Assembly: GCF_030159795.1 (NCBI RefSeq) | Contig: NZ_BSND01000004.1 | Location: 434,001-498,000 of the forward strand | DNA from: Methylophaga thalassica | GTDB taxonomy: Bacteria > Pseudomonadota > Gammaproteobacteria > Nitrosococcales > Methylophagaceae | Length of the DNA stretch: 64,000 bases | Direction of reading: 5' to 3' | Shown: one piece after another, positions 12,576 to 22,209 of the stretch | How positions within the stretch are numbered: the stretch's first letter is position 1 | Layout: every line of letters begins with the position of its first letter | Translations under genes and position numbers: made by a program | The notes under the pieces: model-generated | Databases searched by the model: none | Told to the model about the DNA's origin: nothing | What the model saw: the letters and a program-made list of their open reading frames with translations, nothing else

Positions 12576-13766
12576 TTATTTAATAGCAGCAAAGCCGCGG
12601 GCTAAATCCGCTTTAATATCATCCACACTTTCAAGGCCGATAGAGAGTCGTAACATTCCATCAGTGATGCCAGCTGCAGCGCGTGCTTCTTCAGTGAGAC
12701 GTCCATGTGTTGTTGTTGCAGGATGCGTGATGGTCGTTTTGCTATCACCTAAGTTCGCGGTGATAGACAGCCACTCCAAAGCGTTAATGAGAGACCATGC
12801 ATCCTTCTTACCGCCTTTGATTTCAAAAGCAATAATGCCACCAAATGCTGACTGCTGTTTCTTAGCTAATTCGTGCTGTGGATGCGATGGTAAGCCTGAG
12901 TAAAACACATGGCTTACTAAAGGTTGCGACTCTAGCCAGCTTGCTACCTCAAGTGCTGACGCAGAATGGGCTTTCATTCTGAGATCCAGGGTTTCCAGAC
13001 CTTTGAGGAAGGTCCAGGCATTGAATGGACTCATCGTCGGTCCTGCTGTACGCAAGAAACCATATACGTCTTCACCAACACGTTTAGCATCGCCAACCAC
13101 CGCACCACCAATACAACGGCCCTGGCCATCGATGTATTTTGTAGCTGAATGCACAACGATATCAGCGCCAAACTCCAACGGTCTTTGTAATGCCGGCGTA
13201 CAGAAACAGTTATCGACAACCAATAAACAATCATTGGCCTTGGCAAGCTCAGAAAGCGCTTCCAAATCTGCAATTTCATTCATTGGATTAGAAGGCGTTT
13301 CTAAAAACAGCATTTTTGTTTCTGGCGTAATAGCGGCTTTCCAGTCATCTAAATCAATCAGCTTCACATAGCTGGTGCTGACACCAAACTTGGATAAATA
13401 TTTATCAAACAACACACGTGTAGTGCCGAAAATACTCATCGACGAAACGATATGATCACCGGCTGATAATAAGGCCATCATTGTCGATAAAATCGCCGAC
13501 ATGCCAGATGAAGTAGCAACACAGGACTCACCACCTTCCAAAGCAGCTAAACGCTGTTCAAATGTGCGAACGGTGGGATTAGTAAAACGAGAATAGATAT
13601 TACCCGGCTCATCACCACCAAATCGTGCTGCAGCTTGCTCTGCACTTTCGAAGACAAAGCTGGACGTTGGGAATATAGGTTCAGACTGTTCAGATTCGGC
13701 TGTTCTTTTGTGACCAACTCGAACGGCTTTGGTGGCAAAGCCTTTATTGTCATATTTATCTGTCAT
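12576..13766 (-). CDS. metZ: O-succinylhomoserine sulfhydrylase
   Basis: 396 residues, a full-length Cys/Met-metabolism PLP enzyme. Landmarks are IYSRFTNPTVRTFEQRLAALE (substrate/PLP region), the PLP lysine in SATKYIDGQGR, and GPTMSPFNAW. Sequence features fit MetZ (homocysteine from O-succinylhomoserine and sulfide) better than MetB or MetC, notably TKAVRVGHKRT at the N terminus. Direct sulfhydrylation would bypass cystathionine in methionine synthesis. Monocistronic; about 130 bases separate it from the btuB terminator. Cystathionine gamma-synthase is the nearest alternative. Confidence 0.86.
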   Translation of the reverse strand: MTDKYDNKGFATKAVRVGHKRTAESEQSEPIFPTSSFVFESAEQAAARFGGDEPGNIYSRFTNPTVRTFEQRLAALEGGESCVATSSGMSAILSTMMALLSAGDHIVSSMSIFGTTRVLFDKYLSKFGVSTSYVKLIDLDDWKAAITPETKMLFLETPSNPMNEIADLEALSELAKANDCLLVVDNCFCTPALQRPLEFGADIVVHSATKYIDGQGRCIGGAVVGDAKRVGEDVYGFLRTAGPTMSPFNAWTFLKGLETLDLRMKAHSASALEVASWLESQPLVSHVFYSGLPSHPQHELAKKQQSAFGGIIAFEIKGGKKDAWSLINALEWLSITANLGDSKTTITHPATTTHGRLTEEARAAAGITDGMLRLSIGLESVDDIKADLARGFAAIK

Positions 13767-13849
13767 GGGAGTTCAACATAAAAAAGATGTGACAATTCTA
13801 TATTTTTAGCAGGCTACTGACCAGATGAATCCTGAGTTTCAGTCAAAAA

Positions 13850-13874
13850 AATACCCGAAACTTGTTCGGGTATT
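13850..13874 (-). terminator. Intrinsic terminator of btuB
   Basis: 10-bp perfect stem AATACCCGAA / TTCGGGTATT with a 5-base loop, followed on the minus strand by a run of T. It lies 21 bases beyond the btuB stop. Confidence 0.9.
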
Positions 13875-13894
13875 TTTATTCAAACTATTATCAA

Positions 13895-15721
13895 TTATGG
13901 TTGATAACTGACCGAGAGCATCACGGTACGCCCAAGGCTGTAATAGTCTTCGACTGTTTGATAGTCCTTGTTTAACATATTTTGGCCCGTTAACCTGACC
14001 GTCCAGTCTGGATCCACTTGGTAGGCAACACGCAAATCTAACAGTCCGTAACCACCAAGACGTTCATCATTATCAGCATCATCATAGCTGTGCCCTCTTA
14101 ACTTCCAGCTTGCACCAGTAGACCAATCGCCCCAACTACGATCCAAATGAATATTGGCTAAACGTTTTGCTCTTCTGGGTAATACATTCCCTGTTTTATC
14201 ATCTTCAGGTTGTAAAAACGATGCATCAGCCGACACTTGCCAATCTGCAAGGCTCGTTGTGACTTCAAACTCAACACCTTTGATCTTAGCCACATCGACA
14301 TTAGAAGGTGATGTATCCCAAACGATCAGGTTTCTGATCTTATTTTTATAGGTATTGACTGCCCAGCGTCCCCAACTTGGCGTGCCTTGCACTCCTATAC
14401 CGTATGAGGTCGATTTTTCAGGCTTCAGATCAGGATTACCTTCATAACCGAAACTATCCAATGGATAGTATAGATCGTTAAATGTCGGGGTTTTAAAGCC
14501 GGTTCCGGCATTGGCGGTCAACTTTAACTGCTCACTCAACTGGTAACCATAATCAGCTGTTCCTGTTGTTTCATGGCCGAATGATTCATTATCGTCATGA
14601 CGAGCACTTAGTAGCCAACTGTTTTTATCAATCTCAGCTTCCCAGCTAGCAAAGACAGCTTTATTGTCACGAGAATCGGAGACATAAGTATCAGAACTAT
14701 CAATCTTGTCATTCTCATACTCTAAACCAATATTGACTTGATGCTGAGCATTTAATCTAAGATGATTTATCCACCCGGCATAACGATGACGAGTATTGTA
14801 ATTTGTGGTTATCTCATCATCGACATAATTTTGAGAACGATCACGCGACTCAGAAAGGTCAAAACTCATAGACCATGTATCGTTTACTGAGATATTGTTA
14901 TTGAGTCCAAGAATTTGTTGAACAGTATCTGTGACGTAATTTTTATTTACACTAGATCCATCATAGTGATTACGTGCATTTGAACGAAGCAGATTAACAT
15001 CCGTTGACCAGTTTTCTATCCATTGTTGATTGACTTTTAACGATACGCTTTGATTACGGTAACCGTCATGATCAGGGTTACGCTCTTCTCTAGCGTTAAT
15101 ACCATTGGTTGTATCGTAACTATAGCTAAGATTATATTTGGTCGTTTCGTTTCCACCACTTACGCCAGCTTGGCTTCTGAGAGTATTTTTTGTACCTGCA
15201 GAAACTGTAAAATTTGGCGTCGGTTTACCAAGTGAACCGCTTTTAGTGAAGATTTGGATTACACCACCTATGGCTTCAGAACCATAAAGCCCGGCTCGAG
15301 GCCCGCGGACAATTTCAATGCGTTCAATTTGACTGACAGGGAAATCTTGTAATGCTGAAGAACCAGATGTGGCTGAATACCATTTAACGCCATCAACTAA
15401 AACAAGCACGTGATCAGAATTTGTTCCACGGATTGAAACACCACTTGTCTTACCCAAACCACCATTCTGAGTCATATCAATACCAGGAAAACGTGACAGA
15501 AGTGTAGCCAGATCTTGAATCTGAAGTTTTTCAATATCAGCTTCTGTGATCACCGTAGTCGGCGCTAGAGCATTTTCCGTAGGCATGCGATTAGCGGTAA
15601 CGGTGATAGAGTCAAGCTCATCACTAGCGATAACAGGTAAAGAAAGTAAAGAAGAAATCAGCGTAAAAGCTGAAAGACGCGTGCACGCACGCAAAGGCAA
15701 CGCCTTTGAAAACAAGTTCAT
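13895..15721 (-). CDS. btuB: TonB-dependent vitamin B12 outer-membrane receptor
   Basis: 608 residues. A signal peptide is followed by the TonB box region DELDSITVTANR, then a plug domain (about 45-160: TVITEADIEKLQIQDLATLL, RGTNSDHVLVLVDGVKW, RIEIVRGPRAGLYGSEAIGG) and a 22-strand-type barrel ending in VMLSVSYQP with the usual terminal aromatic/Pro pattern. BtuB imports cobalamin through the outer membrane using TonB energy. The assignment is strengthened by a cobalamin riboswitch in its leader and the divergent cob operon. AGGAGA sits about six bases before the ATG. No btuC, btuD or btuF gene is in the window. Confidence 0.94.
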   Translation of the reverse strand: MNLFSKALPLRACTRLSAFTLISSLLSLPVIASDELDSITVTANRMPTENALAPTTVITEADIEKLQIQDLATLLSRFPGIDMTQNGGLGKTSGVSIRGTNSDHVLVLVDGVKWYSATSGSSALQDFPVSQIERIEIVRGPRAGLYGSEAIGGVIQIFTKSGSLGKPTPNFTVSAGTKNTLRSQAGVSGGNETTKYNLSYSYDTTNGINAREERNPDHDGYRNQSVSLKVNQQWIENWSTDVNLLRSNARNHYDGSSVNKNYVTDTVQQILGLNNNISVNDTWSMSFDLSESRDRSQNYVDDEITTNYNTRHRYAGWINHLRLNAQHQVNIGLEYENDKIDSSDTYVSDSRDNKAVFASWEAEIDKNSWLLSARHDDNESFGHETTGTADYGYQLSEQLKLTANAGTGFKTPTFNDLYYPLDSFGYEGNPDLKPEKSTSYGIGVQGTPSWGRWAVNTYKNKIRNLIVWDTSPSNVDVAKIKGVEFEVTTSLADWQVSADASFLQPEDDKTGNVLPRRAKRLANIHLDRSWGDWSTGASWKLRGHSYDDADNDERLGGYGLLDLRVAYQVDPDWTVRLTGQNMLNKDYQTVEDYYSLGRTVMLSVSYQP

Positions 15722-15770
15722 AATTGTCTCCTGAGGATACGCTCACCCGCGATCCAGGGTTAATAGGGTC

Positions 15771-15787
15771 ACAACACATTGTGTTGT
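15771..15787 (-). promoter_or_regulatory. Hairpin in the btuB leader (possible expression platform)
   Basis: ACAACACATTGTGTTGT, an 8-bp inverted repeat with almost no loop, lies between the riboswitch core and the btuB ribosome-binding site. No U tract follows, so control of translation is more likely than termination. The role is inferred. Confidence 0.4.
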
Positions 15788-15794
15788 TACGAAA

Positions 15795-15962
15795 CCTCAG
15801 GCCGGTCTCCGGACTTACGTTGTGGCTATCGCCTGACACATCGCCTTCCCACGACATTCGCAGTGGCTTAATGATGTGCTTTTCAACGTTTACCGTTGCG
15901 GGGGCAGTGTTGGATTTGTCACCAACTTCCCGTTTAACTCTGCATAAACAGAGCACCTGAAG
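15795..15962 (-). ncRNA. Cobalamin riboswitch upstream of btuB
   Basis: Read on the minus strand it has the conserved landmarks of the AdoCbl riboswitch in order: a GGTGC start, AAACGGGAA, a GGTG/AATCC pair, CACTGCCCCCGCAACGGT, AGCCACTG, GGGAAGGC, and the B12 box AAGTCCGGAGACCGGCCTG (15798-15816). It should turn btuB off when cobalamin is plentiful. A promoter lies just upstream and the btuB ATG about 75 bases downstream. Confidence 0.96.
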
Positions 15963-15970
15963 AGCCGCGC

Positions 15971-15999
15971 ATAGTAATGGCTGCGCATCCATCCGTCAA
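15971..15999 (-). promoter_or_regulatory. Promoter for btuB and its riboswitch
   Basis: On the minus strand, TTGACG (-35), 17 bases, TACTAT (-10). Transcription would begin around 15964, which is where the riboswitch core starts. Confidence 0.6.
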
Positions 16000-16050
16000 A
16001 CTGACTATGTCAACTATAGCGACAATGACGCCTGATTCCTATACGGCAAA

Positions 16051-16080
16051 TTGACAATATGTGGCATTAATCCTTATTCT
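16051..16080 (+). promoter_or_regulatory. Promoter for the cob operon
   Basis: Perfect -35 TTGACA at 16051, 18-base spacer, TATTCT at 16075-16080. Transcription would begin about where the plus-strand riboswitch starts. Confidence 0.62.
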
Positions 16081-16085
16081 ATCGC

Positions 16086-16258
16086 GTGTTTTAGGTGTTG
16101 CTAACGCAAGTAAACGGGAAGTCGGTGCATCACTAGATAATGCCGACACTGCCCCCGCAACGGTAAGTGAGATGAGATAAACGTTATGCCACTGTACAGC
16201 GCTGTATGGGAAGGTGTTTATCAGGCAAAACTCACAAGTCCGGAGACCGGCCTGAAAA
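16086..16258 (+). ncRNA. Cobalamin riboswitch upstream of the cob operon
   Basis: Landmarks in order: AGGTGTTGC, AAACGGGAAGTCGGTG, CACTGCCCCCGCAACGGT, GCCACTG, GGGAAGG, and the B12 box AAGTCCGGAGACCGGCCTG at 16236-16254, identical to the btuB copy. It lies about 65 bases before the first gene of the corrinoid operon, which it should repress in the presence of adenosylcobalamin. Confidence 0.96.
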
Positions 16259-16324
16259 TAAAACGTGCCAACTGGCAAATTCAAAACCTATTGTGTGCGG
16301 GTGGGCACACTGGAGAATCACATC

Positions 16325-16906
16325 ATGACCTTATCTCGTTCTCAGCAACTGATTATTGCTGGTCTTTTAGCACTTTTAATGTTCATGACCCGAGGTCATC
16401 ATTTTGCTTCTGTCGACGCGTTACCGAGTGCATCATGGGCTATCTTTTTCCTAGCCGGTCTTTACCTGAGTTCAGCTGCCTGGTTTCCTGTATTTTTAGT
16501 AATGGCTGCTGGCCTCGATATCGCCAGTGTGTTGTTGGGTGGTGGTCAATTAAGTAATAGTTTCTGTATGTCTCCTGCTTACGGATTTCTGATTCCTGCT
16601 TATGGTAGCTTATGGATGGCTGGACGCTGGTATGCATCAAAATATCAATTTAATGCAGCCACCTTATTGCCGCTTGTTGGCAGTGTATTGGTAGCAGCCA
16701 CTGCAGCCACCTTATTTAGTGGTGGCGGTTTCTACTTCTTCTCTGGCCGTTATCCTGATCCAACATTCACTGAATACACACAGCGTTTTATTCAGTACTT
16801 CCCTAAAAACCTGGCTGTAATGAGTTTCTATCTGGTAGTTGCAATGATTTGCCATGTGTCTCTGCATTTCACAGCAACGACACAACGAGCAGATCAACAG
16901 CATTAA
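16325..16906 (+). CDS. Unknown integral membrane protein, first gene of the B12 riboswitch operon
   Basis: 193 residues from ATG 16325, which has GGAG about nine bases upstream; a longer open frame back to 16265 would run into the B12-box region. About five or six hydrophobic helices are visible (near 8-24, 35-52, 54-70, 85-105, 112-135, 165-188). Notable stretches are TRGHHFASVDALPSASWA and MSPAYGFLIPAYGSLW. I do not recognise a family. The position directly behind the riboswitch and five bases before cbiA suggests uptake of cobalt, a corrinoid or a lower-ligand precursor. The size would suit an ECF-type substrate-binding (S) component, but no motif proves that. Confidence 0.75.
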   Translation: MTLSRSQQLIIAGLLALLMFMTRGHHFASVDALPSASWAIFFLAGLYLSSAAWFPVFLVMAAGLDIASVLLGGGQLSNSFCMSPAYGFLIPAYGSLWMAGRWYASKYQFNAATLLPLVGSVLVAATAATLFSGGGFYFFSGRYPDPTFTEYTQRFIQYFPKNLAVMSFYLVVAMICHVSLHFTATTQRADQQH

Positions 16907-16911
16907 TAGAG

Positions 16912-18201
16912 ATGCAGTCGCAGTCATGCGCTGCTGTTGTCATTGCTGCACCGGCATCTGGCCAAGGTAAAACCACGGTCACCGCTGTATTAGCAAGACA
17001 TTACCGGCAGCAAAACAAACAGGTGCGCGTATTCAAAGTGGGTCCAGATTTTCTGGACCCTATGGTTTTAGAATACGCATCAGGTCACCCTGTTTATCAG
17101 CTTGACCTGTGGATGGTCGGCAAACAACACAGTCAGCAACTTTTAGCAGAAGCGGCGCAACAAGCCGATATTATTTTGATTGAAGGTGTGATGGGCTTGT
17201 TTGATGGTGAACCTTCCACAGCTGATCTGGCTGCTGCTTTTGGTATCCCTATCCTTGCCGTGATCGATGCCAGTTCCATGGCACAAACCTTTGCAGCCAT
17301 CGCTGTCGGTTTGGACCAATATCGAAAAGATACGCGTGTCGCTGCCGTTATTGCTAATAAAGTCGGCAGTGAACGTCATGCCGATATGCTCAAAAAAGCC
17401 TTACCTAACACTCTTCCTTGTCTCGCTACTTTGTTCAGACAAACTGAACATGCCCTGCCCAGTCGTTATTTGGGTTTACAGCAAGCCAATGAAGTCACTG
17501 ATTTAGAGCAACGCCTGAGCCATACTCTGGACGCTTTTGACTTCGACAATACAGTCTCATTACCTAACATCGATTTTCCGTTTATTGATGTTGAGCCACT
17601 GCCTCTCTTACTCGAAGGTGTAAAGATTGGGATTGCCAGAGATGCCGCTTTCTCTTTTCTTTATCAAGCGAATCTGGATTGTCTGGAAGCCTTAGGTGCT
17701 GATCTTATTTTTTTCTCGCCACTAACAGACAAACAATTACCAGACATCGATAGCCTTTATCTGCCCGGTGGTTATCCCGAGCTACATCTGGAGACATTGA
17801 GTCAAAACACCAATATGATTCAATCTATTCACCAACATTACCATGCCAATAAACCAATCATCGCTGAGTGTGGCGGCATGTTATACCTATGTGAATCCCT
17901 GACGGATAAAGCGGATAATACTGCTAGTCTATGTGGCATTTTGCCTGCCAAAGCCAAACTTCAGGCGAGACTGACGGCTCTCGGATTACAGGAAGTCAAT
18001 ATCAATGGTGCGGCCATCAGAGGCCACACCTATCATCATTCTTTACTCAGTACAGAACTGGTCTCGGAGATAAGCGGGCAGTGTCCTAATGGTAAATCGG
18101 TCAGTGAAGTGGTCTATCAACAACAGCGTTTAAACGCCAGCTATATCCACTTTTATTTTTACTCAAACCCTCACCTTATTGCAGCGTGGTTGACGCCATG
18201 A
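16912..18201 (+). CDS. cbiA: Cobyrinate a,c-diamide synthase
   Basis: 429 residues from ATG 16912 with AGAG just before it; an upstream ATG would overlap the previous gene. The N-terminal P-loop domain is AAPASGQGKTTVTAVLARHY, then KVGPDFLDPMVLE and EGVMGLFDGE. The C-terminal class-I glutamine amidotransferase domain has GGYPELH and the catalytic Cys in AECGGMLYL. The enzyme amidates the a and c side chains of cobyrinic acid using ATP and glutamine (called CobB in the aerobic pathway). Its TGA overlaps the bluB ATG (ATGA), so translation is coupled. Confidence 0.93.
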   Translation: MQSQSCAAVVIAAPASGQGKTTVTAVLARHYRQQNKQVRVFKVGPDFLDPMVLEYASGHPVYQLDLWMVGKQHSQQLLAEAAQQADIILIEGVMGLFDGEPSTADLAAAFGIPILAVIDASSMAQTFAAIAVGLDQYRKDTRVAAVIANKVGSERHADMLKKALPNTLPCLATLFRQTEHALPSRYLGLQQANEVTDLEQRLSHTLDAFDFDNTVSLPNIDFPFIDVEPLPLLLEGVKIGIARDAAFSFLYQANLDCLEALGADLIFFSPLTDKQLPDIDSLYLPGGYPELHLETLSQNTNMIQSIHQHYHANKPIIAECGGMLYLCESLTDKADNTASLCGILPAKAKLQARLTALGLQEVNINGAAIRGHTYHHSLLSTELVSEISGQCPNGKSVSEVVYQQQRLNASYIHFYFYSNPHLIAAWLTP

Positions 18202-18860
18202 GTGATTCACCTCATCAGTTTTCACAAGCAGAACGAGAAGCCGTTTATCGCGCCATAGCAGAACGTCGCGATATGCGTCACTTTCGACCAGATCCTGTTG
18301 ATCCAGAACAATTAAAACGTTTACTGATCGCGGCTCATCAAGCCCCCAGTGTCGGCCTGATGCAACCCTGGCGAATAATTCGAATTACTGATTCCATTAT
18401 TCGCGAAAAAATAAAAGCACTGGTGGAAAAGGAACGTATTGAAACAGCCAAAGCCATGAATGAACGCGAAGATGAGTTTATGCGTTTAAAAGTCGAGGGC
18501 ATGGATAATTGTGCTGAGATCCTGGTTGTCGCTTTATGTGATAAACGTGAAGAACATATTTTTGGCAGACGAACCATGCCGAATATGGATTTGGCCTCGG
18601 TATCTTGTGCCATCCAAAATATGTGGCTCGCAGCAAGAGTGGAAGGTTTGGGCATGGGCTGGGTTTCTATTTTTGAACCTGAGGCACTGGCACAATTACT
18701 GAAACTCCCCTCGGGTGCCTCCCCCGTCGCTATTCTCTGCCTGGGTCATGTTAATGAGTTTTATCCAGAGCCGATGTTACAAATGGAAAACTGGCGACAA
18801 GGTATTGAGCTGGACGCGGTTTTATATGAAAACCAATGGGATGAACCTGCCAAGCTATGA
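18198..18860 (+). CDS. bluB: 5,6-dimethylbenzimidazole synthase
   Basis: 220 residues of the flavin-destroying nitroreductase-fold family. Landmarks are RRDMRHFRPDPVDPE, AAHQAPSVGLMQPWRI, and WLAARVEGLGMGWVSIFEP. BluB converts reduced FMN and O2 to DMB, the lower ligand of cobalamin, so the organism should make true B12 aerobically. The ATG at 18198 overlaps the cbiA stop; four codons upstream there is an alternative non-ATG start that is less likely. It sits between the amidation and nucleotide-loop genes. Confidence 0.94.
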   Translation: MSDSPHQFSQAEREAVYRAIAERRDMRHFRPDPVDPEQLKRLLIAAHQAPSVGLMQPWRIIRITDSIIREKIKALVEKERIETAKAMNEREDEFMRLKVEGMDNCAEILVVALCDKREEHIFGRRTMPNMDLASVSCAIQNMWLAARVEGLGMGWVSIFEPEALAQLLKLPSGASPVAILCLGHVNEFYPEPMLQMENWRQGIELDAVLYENQWDEPAKL

Positions 18861-19765
18861 CCTTACTGTTTATCGTGCTTGCCGTATTGCTTGACTGGTT
18901 GCTTGGCGAACCAACACGTCGCCATCCGCTGGTTGGTTTTGGGCGACTGACCAAGCTCGTTGAAACCAGATTATATTCATCAGAACACAATCAAAAAAAA
19001 CAGTTTATCAATGGCTTACTCGGTTGGCTGATACTCGTCTTACCTTTTGCCTTGATTGCCTATTTTATGAGTCAAATTACCGTGCTCAACAGCTTATTTA
19101 GTGTGCTGGTACTTTACCTTTGTATTGGCCATCGGAGTTTGTATGACCATGTCACCCCGATCATCGAAGCATTGAAACAAGGTGATATTGAACAGGCAAA
19201 AACTTATACCAGCTATATTGTCAGCCGTGACAGGGAAACTCTGCATATTCCTAAAGCCAGTATCGAATCTGTATTAGAAAATGGCGCCGATGCCATTTTT
19301 TCAGCTATCTTTTGGTTTATCGTGGCAGGATTGCCTGGCGTCGTTATCTATCGTCTCAGTAATACTCTGGATGCCATGTGGGGCTATAAAACAGAGCGCT
19401 ATTTATTCTTTGGCCGTTTTGCTGCGCGTATTGATGATGTGCTGAACTTTATTCCAGCCCGTTTAACAGCACTCAGCTATGCTCTGGTGGGTGATGTCCG
19501 TTCAGGTTTACAGTGCTGGAAACAACAGGCTAAACAATGGGATAGCCCTAATGCTGGTCCAGTTATGGCGGCTGGTGCTGGTGCATTAAATATTAAGCTG
19601 GGCGGTTTAGCTCGCTATCACGGCGTCTGGCATGATCGTCCTAAGCTTGGTCTCAACCACGAAGCGAGCGAGAGTGATATTCCCCGCGCCTTACATTTAG
19701 TGACAGACAGTCTATTGCTGTGGCTGGCCGGTATTACTGTGATCACAGGAATTAGCTATGCTTGA
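18857..19765 (+). CDS. cbiB: Adenosylcobinamide-phosphate synthase (CbiB/CobD)
   Basis: 302 residues, a polytopic membrane protein. The N-terminal signature LDWLLGEPTRRHPLVGFGRL and the later YIVSRDRETL, NTLDAMWGYKTERYLFFGR and PNAGPVMAAGAGAL are diagnostic. It attaches (R)-1-amino-2-propanol phosphate, made by the next gene, to adenosylcobyric acid. The start overlaps the bluB stop (ATGA). In Pseudomonas nomenclature the gene is cobD, which should not be confused with Salmonella cobD. Confidence 0.94.
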   Translation: MTLLFIVLAVLLDWLLGEPTRRHPLVGFGRLTKLVETRLYSSEHNQKKQFINGLLGWLILVLPFALIAYFMSQITVLNSLFSVLVLYLCIGHRSLYDHVTPIIEALKQGDIEQAKTYTSYIVSRDRETLHIPKASIESVLENGADAIFSAIFWFIVAGLPGVVIYRLSNTLDAMWGYKTERYLFFGRFAARIDDVLNFIPARLTALSYALVGDVRSGLQCWKQQAKQWDSPNAGPVMAAGAGALNIKLGGLARYHGVWHDRPKLGLNHEASESDIPRALHLVTDSLLLWLAGITVITGISYA

Positions 19766-20753
19766 ACACGGTGGCAAACTCAACCATTACATCAAAAAGT
19801 ACGGCATAGCCAGCGAGTATTGGTTGGATTTATCTACCGGTATTAATCCCAATGGCTGGCCTGTTCCCCCCCTGCCAGAACAGGTTTGGACACGTTTACC
19901 GGAACAGGATGATGATTTACTCACTGCAGCGGCAAACTATTATGGCAATGAAAGTTTAATTGCCCTGCCCGGAAGCCAGGCTGCCATTCAGTTTTTACCG
20001 CAATTACGCGAGCCTTGCAGAGTGAGGGTCATACACCCCTGCTATGCCGAACATGCTTATAGTTGGCAAAAAGCAGGTCATGATGTTGAGGCCATCCATC
20101 ACGACGAGATTGATTCATTGCTTGCCGAAACAGATGTGCTAATCATCATCAACCCGACTAACCCAAGTGGCAGGCAATACAAAAAAGAACAACTTTTAAG
20201 CTGGCATCAACAATTACAACAACATGATGGCTGGCTTGTGGTAGATGAAGCCTTTATTGATACATCACCTGACAAAAGTCTTTGTCGTCTGCCTGCCATG
20301 CCTGGACTCCTTATCCTCAGATCGGTTGGTAAATTCTTTGGTTTGGCAGGTTGTCGTGTTGGTTTTTTAATCGCCGAACAATCCGTTCTCGATCAGATGA
20401 AAGAACACCTGGGCCCGTGGCCCATTGCTACTGCTTCACGTTATATCACCATACACGCTTTTAAAGATACTGACTGGCAACAACACTGCCGCCAGCAACT
20501 TCAGTTTCAATCAGCACGTCTGGCGCAATTACTGACTCGTTATGGTCTCAGTCCTACCGCTGGCACAGACTTATTTCAGTGGGTCAGACTTTCTGTCGCC
20601 AAAGACATACATGAGAAACTGGCAAAAAATGCCATTCTGACCCGCTTATTTGAATCCCCTGCCAGTTTGCGTTTTGGTTTACCCGCCAATGAACAGCAAT
20701 GGCAGCAGTTAGAAAAAGCCCTGCAATCGCTACGAGTTGATCATGAAACATAA
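19758..20753 (+). CDS. cobC: Threonine-phosphate decarboxylase, PLP-dependent
   Basis: 331 residues of the class I/II aminotransferase fold, beginning [32 protein letters not shown], residues 2-33, the CobC/CobD signature. NPTNPSGR and DEAFID bind PLP, and the Schiff-base lysine is in [16 protein letters not shown]. It supplies aminopropanol phosphate for the adjacent CbiB. Called CobC in Pseudomonas and CobD in Salmonella. Its start overlaps the cbiB end by eight bases, and its end overlaps the cobQ start. Confidence 0.92.
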   Translation: MLEHGGKLNHYIKKYGIASEYWLDLSTGINPNGWPVPPLPEQVWTRLPEQDDDLLTAAANYYGNESLIALPGSQAAIQFLPQLREPCRVRVIHPCYAEHAYSWQKAGHDVEAIHHDEIDSLLAETDVLIIINPTNPSGRQYKKEQLLSWHQQLQQHDGWLVVDEAFIDTSPDKSLCRLPAMPGLLILRSVGKFFGLAGCRVGFLIAEQSVLDQMKEHLGPWPIATASRYITIHAFKDTDWQQHCRQQLQFQSARLAQLLTRYGLSPTAGTDLFQWVRLSVAKDIHEKLAKNAILTRLFESPASLRFGLPANEQQWQQLEKALQSLRVDHET

Positions 20754-22209
20754 AACATTAATGGTTCAGGGCACCACATCTGATGCGGGCAAAAGTACCG
20801 TTGTCACCGCCTTATGTCGCTGGTTTAAACAACAAGGTTATCAAGTTGCGCCGTTCAAACCACAAAATATGGCACTCAATAGTGCAGTGACCGCAGAAGG
20901 TGGTGAAATCGGTCGCGCTCAGGCGGTACAAGCACAAGCCTGTCATCTGGCACCACATATTGATATGAACCCGGTGCTACTCAAACCTAATAGTGACTCT
21001 GGTGCTCAGGTCATTATTCATGGCAAAGCGGTTGCCAATATGGAAGCGCGCTTTTACCACGACTATAAGCCTACGGCGATGCAAGCGGTTCTCGATTCGC
21101 ATCACCGGCTGGAATCGAATTATGACCTTGTTGTCGTAGAAGGTGCGGGCTCACCAGCAGAAATTAATTTACGCGATCGTGACATCGCCAATATGGGCTT
21201 TGCAGAAGCTGTAGATTGTCCGGTTATTCTGATTGCCGATATTGATCGCGGTGGTGTATTTGCTCATCTGGTCGGCACGCTGTCGTGTTTATCTGAGTCA
21301 GAACAAGCGCGGATTAAAGGCTTTATTATTAATCGCTTTCGCGGTGATATGAGTCTATTGCAACCCGGTCTGGACTGGCTGAAACAAAAAACCGGTAAAC
21401 CGGTGTTAGGTGTTTTGCCCTATCTGCACGGTTTACATTTAGAAGCTGAAGATGCGGTGAATACCCAACAAATAACGGGCTCAGATAAACAACTCAATAT
21501 TATCGTGCCGGTATTACCCCGCATCAGTAACCATACTGATTTAGACCCATTAAGATTGCATCCTCAAGTCAATTTACAGTTTATCGGCCCTGATGACACC
21601 ATCCCGGCGGCCGATCTGATTATTTTGCCTGGCAGTAAACACGTCCGTGCTGATTTAGAGTGGCTGATTAAACAAGGCTGGCCTGAAGCCATAGCTAAAC
21701 ACTGTCGTTATGGTGGCAAAGTGTTGGGTATCTGTGGTGGTTTTCAAATGCTTGGCAGACTGATTCATGATCCTGATGGCATTGAAAGTCAGCCTGGTAG
21801 CAGTGATGGTCTCGGCTTGCTGGATATGGAAACAACGCTAGCCGGCGATAAAACATTACGACAAAATCAGGGACAATTACTTATCAATAGTTCAGCCGTC
21901 ACTATATCCGGTTATGAAATACATGCAGGTATCAGCACAGGAAAAGCGCTGGCATCGCCCCTGATGTCACTATCACATGGTCCGGATGGGGCTATCAGTG
22001 AAGATAGACAGATTATCGGTACGTATCTACATGGTTTATTTGAACATGACGAAGCGGCTCAAGCCATACTGACTTGGGCAGGTCTTGATGATGTTCAGTC
22101 TGTCGATTACTGGCAGCTTCGTGAAAATGACATCAATAAACTGGCAGAGATGATTGCAACACATGTGAACACAGAAAAGTTGATGCAGATTCTTGAGGAC
22201 ACACAATGA
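20743..22209 (+). CDS. cobQ: Cobyric acid synthase
   Basis: 488 residues from ATG 20743; a TTG two codons earlier is possible. The N-terminal ATPase domain reads [22 protein letters not shown], residues about 6-27, then [22 protein letters not shown]. The C-terminal GATase1 domain has [14 protein letters not shown] with the catalytic Cys, and YLHGLF near the end with its His. It amidates the b, d, e and g side chains of adenosylcobyrinic a,c-diamide (CbiP). Overlaps cobC by 11 bases and cobU by four. Confidence 0.95.
   Translation: MKHKTLMVQGTTSDAGKSTVVTALCRWFKQQGYQVAPFKPQNMALNSAVTAEGGEIGRAQAVQAQACHLAPHIDMNPVLLKPNSDSGAQVIIHGKAVANMEARFYHDYKPTAMQAVLDSHHRLESNYDLVVVEGAGSPAEINLRDRDIANMGFAEAVDCPVILIADIDRGGVFAHLVGTLSCLSESEQARIKGFIINRFRGDMSLLQPGLDWLKQKTGKPVLGVLPYLHGLHLEAEDAVNTQQITGSDKQLNIIVPVLPRISNHTDLDPLRLHPQVNLQFIGPDDTIPAADLIILPGSKHVRADLEWLIKQGWPEAIAKHCRYGGKVLGICGGFQMLGRLIHDPDGIESQPGSSDGLGLLDMETTLAGDKTLRQNQGQLLINSSAVTISGYEIHAGISTGKALASPLMSLSHGPDGAISEDRQIIGTYLHGLFEHDEAAQAILTWAGLDDVQSVDYWQLRENDINKLAEMIATHVNTEKLMQILEDTQ

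Noticed and set aside
16265-16324. N-terminal extension of the riboswitch-controlled membrane protein
   Set aside because: It would start immediately after the B12 box without a ribosome-binding site; ATG 16325 has GGAG before it and begins with a normal membrane-protein N terminus.
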